A stretch of 64,000 nt of DNA from CAVRQM01 sp963756975 (GTDB lineage: Bacteria > Pseudomonadota > Alphaproteobacteria > Acetobacterales > Acetobacteraceae), in assembly GCA_963756975.1 (NCBI GenBank), contig CAVWPS010000001.1, positions 620,001 to 684,000 on the forward strand, given 5' to 3'. Below the pieces are notes generated by a model. The model did not search any database and was not told where the DNA came from. It worked only from the letters and a program-made list of their open reading frames with translations. Shown here in pieces: positions 63,603 to 64,000 of the stretch. The first letter of the stretch is position 1. Every line of letters begins with the position of its first letter. Both the position numbers and the translations under genes were made by a program.

Positions 63603-64000
63603 TTGCGCAATATCGGGACGTTTCTCGCGGATACCGGACGGCTGGCCCGGCCCTACTTCATGCAATCGCCGGAGCGGCGGTCGGCCTGGGCGCTGCTGCT
63701 GACATGCATCGGGCTGCGGCTGCTGATGGTGCAGATCGTCGTGCTGCTCAGCTACTGGAACAACGCGTTCTTCACCAGCTTGCAGGACAAGGACTGGGAC
63801 AGCTTCGTCGCTCTGCTGGCGACATGGAAGCGGACGCCGGACCGGCTGATCCCCGGCTTCGCCATCCTCGTCACGGTCTACATCGTCTTCGCCGTCACCC
63901 GCGTCTATCTGACGCAGTTGCTGCAGATCCGCTGGCGGCGCTGGATGACCGCGCGGCTGATCGGGCGCTGGCTCGGCGAGCGGGCGTATTACACGCTCGG
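63603..64000 (+). CDS. SbmA/BacA-like (ABC_membrane_2) transporter, N-terminal part cut by window edge
   Basis: 132 residues from TTG 63603 (AAGGA upstream). Two clear membrane segments (TCIGLRLLMVQIVVLLSYW and FAILVTVYIVFAVTRVYL), and the IRWRRWMTARLIGRWLGERA then YYTL motif is typical of SbmA/BacA and of YddA/ABCD-type permease-ATPases. Whether an ATPase domain follows is outside the window. Confidence 0.75.
   Translation, partial: MRNIGTFLADTGRLARPYFMQSPERRSAWALLLTCIGLRLLMVQIVVLLSYWNNAFFTSLQDKDWDSFVALLATWKRTPDRLIPGFAILVTVYIVFAVTRVYLTQLLQIRWRRWMTARLIGRWLGERAYYTL

Overview
The window is high-GC DNA (around 67-70% by eye) from an alphaproteobacterium. The closest fit is the Acetobacteraceae (Rhodospirillales/Acetobacterales). 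The main clues are several surface proteins with a Hint_2 (Hedgehog/intein) domain of the type common in that family, hopanoid lipid genes (hpnL-hpnI), a ubiquinol-cytochrome c chaperone gene, and classic alphaproteobacterial gene orders: yceD-rpmF-plsX-fabH-ihfA-merR, glyA-nrdR-ribD-ribE-ribB-ribH-nusB-thiL and rpoZ-rel-acpS-lepB-rnc-era-recO-parC. Genus and species cannot be named from the sequence alone.

Layout. 1-4.2 kb: an FAD oxidoreductase cut by the window edge and a large repeat-rich adhesin/Hint gene broken by an in-frame stop. 4.2-13 kb: an ELM1-like protein, a PsiE-like membrane protein, polyprenyl diphosphate synthase, a DUF2007 protein, a tRNA1(Val)-methyltransferase-like protein, nrdB, an SDR and hpnL-hpnI. 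12.7-17.7 kb (minus strand): two related secreted proteins, a three-gene sugar-type ABC importer and a DUF2147 protein. 17.8-23.3 kb: three tandem Hint-domain paralogues, each followed by its own hairpin. 23.6-30.9 kb: nrdA, tRNA-Pro(GGG), merR-like, ihfA, fabH, plsX, rpmF, a sugar acetyltransferase, yceD and a cytochrome bc1 chaperone. 31-38.7 kb: bamE, an EipA/DUF1134-like protein, then thiL-nusB-ribH-ribB-ribE-ribD-nrdR-glyA on the minus strand. 38.7-50.6 kb: hemB, a PIN toxin/antitoxin pair, two paralogous OmpA proteins flanking a hydrolase-mntH pair, a methyltransferase, an amino-acid racemase, a penicillin acylase, an RDD protein, arginyltransferase and a 46-residue lipoprotein. 50.7-60.5 kb: a long minus-strand run of core genes (folK, rpoZ, rel, acpS, lepB, rnc, era, NUDIX, recO, parC). 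60.6-64 kb: a tightly overlapping plus-strand operon (NYN nuclease, family-5 uracil-DNA glycosylase, FAD oxidoreductase, DUF3253, DUF1499 lipoprotein, SbmA/BacA-like transporter cut by the window edge).

The genes work together in three visible ways. Nucleotide reduction is split between nrdA and nrdB, which lie about 14 kb apart, with the nrdR regulator inside the riboflavin operon. Fatty-acid initiation (plsX, fabH), ribosome parts (rpmF, yceD) and ihfA are co-oriented. Translation and stringent-response genes sit with envelope and RNA-processing genes in the rel-parC run. Many neighbouring genes overlap by ATGA, GTGA, TTGA or CTGA, pointing to translational coupling. Three of these (the trmN6-like gene, ribD, rnc) appear to start at CTG.

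Two cautions apply. First, at least nine single-base frame disruptions fall in otherwise well-conserved genes between 36 and 63 kb (ribD three times, glyA, a methyltransferase, parC, NUDIX, rnc, an FAD oxidoreductase). Several are essential genes, so sequencing or assembly indels are more likely than real pseudogenes. Second, the most unusual biology is the set of Hint-domain surface proteins and the dispersed long palindromes (three copies); neither is proven to be a new system.
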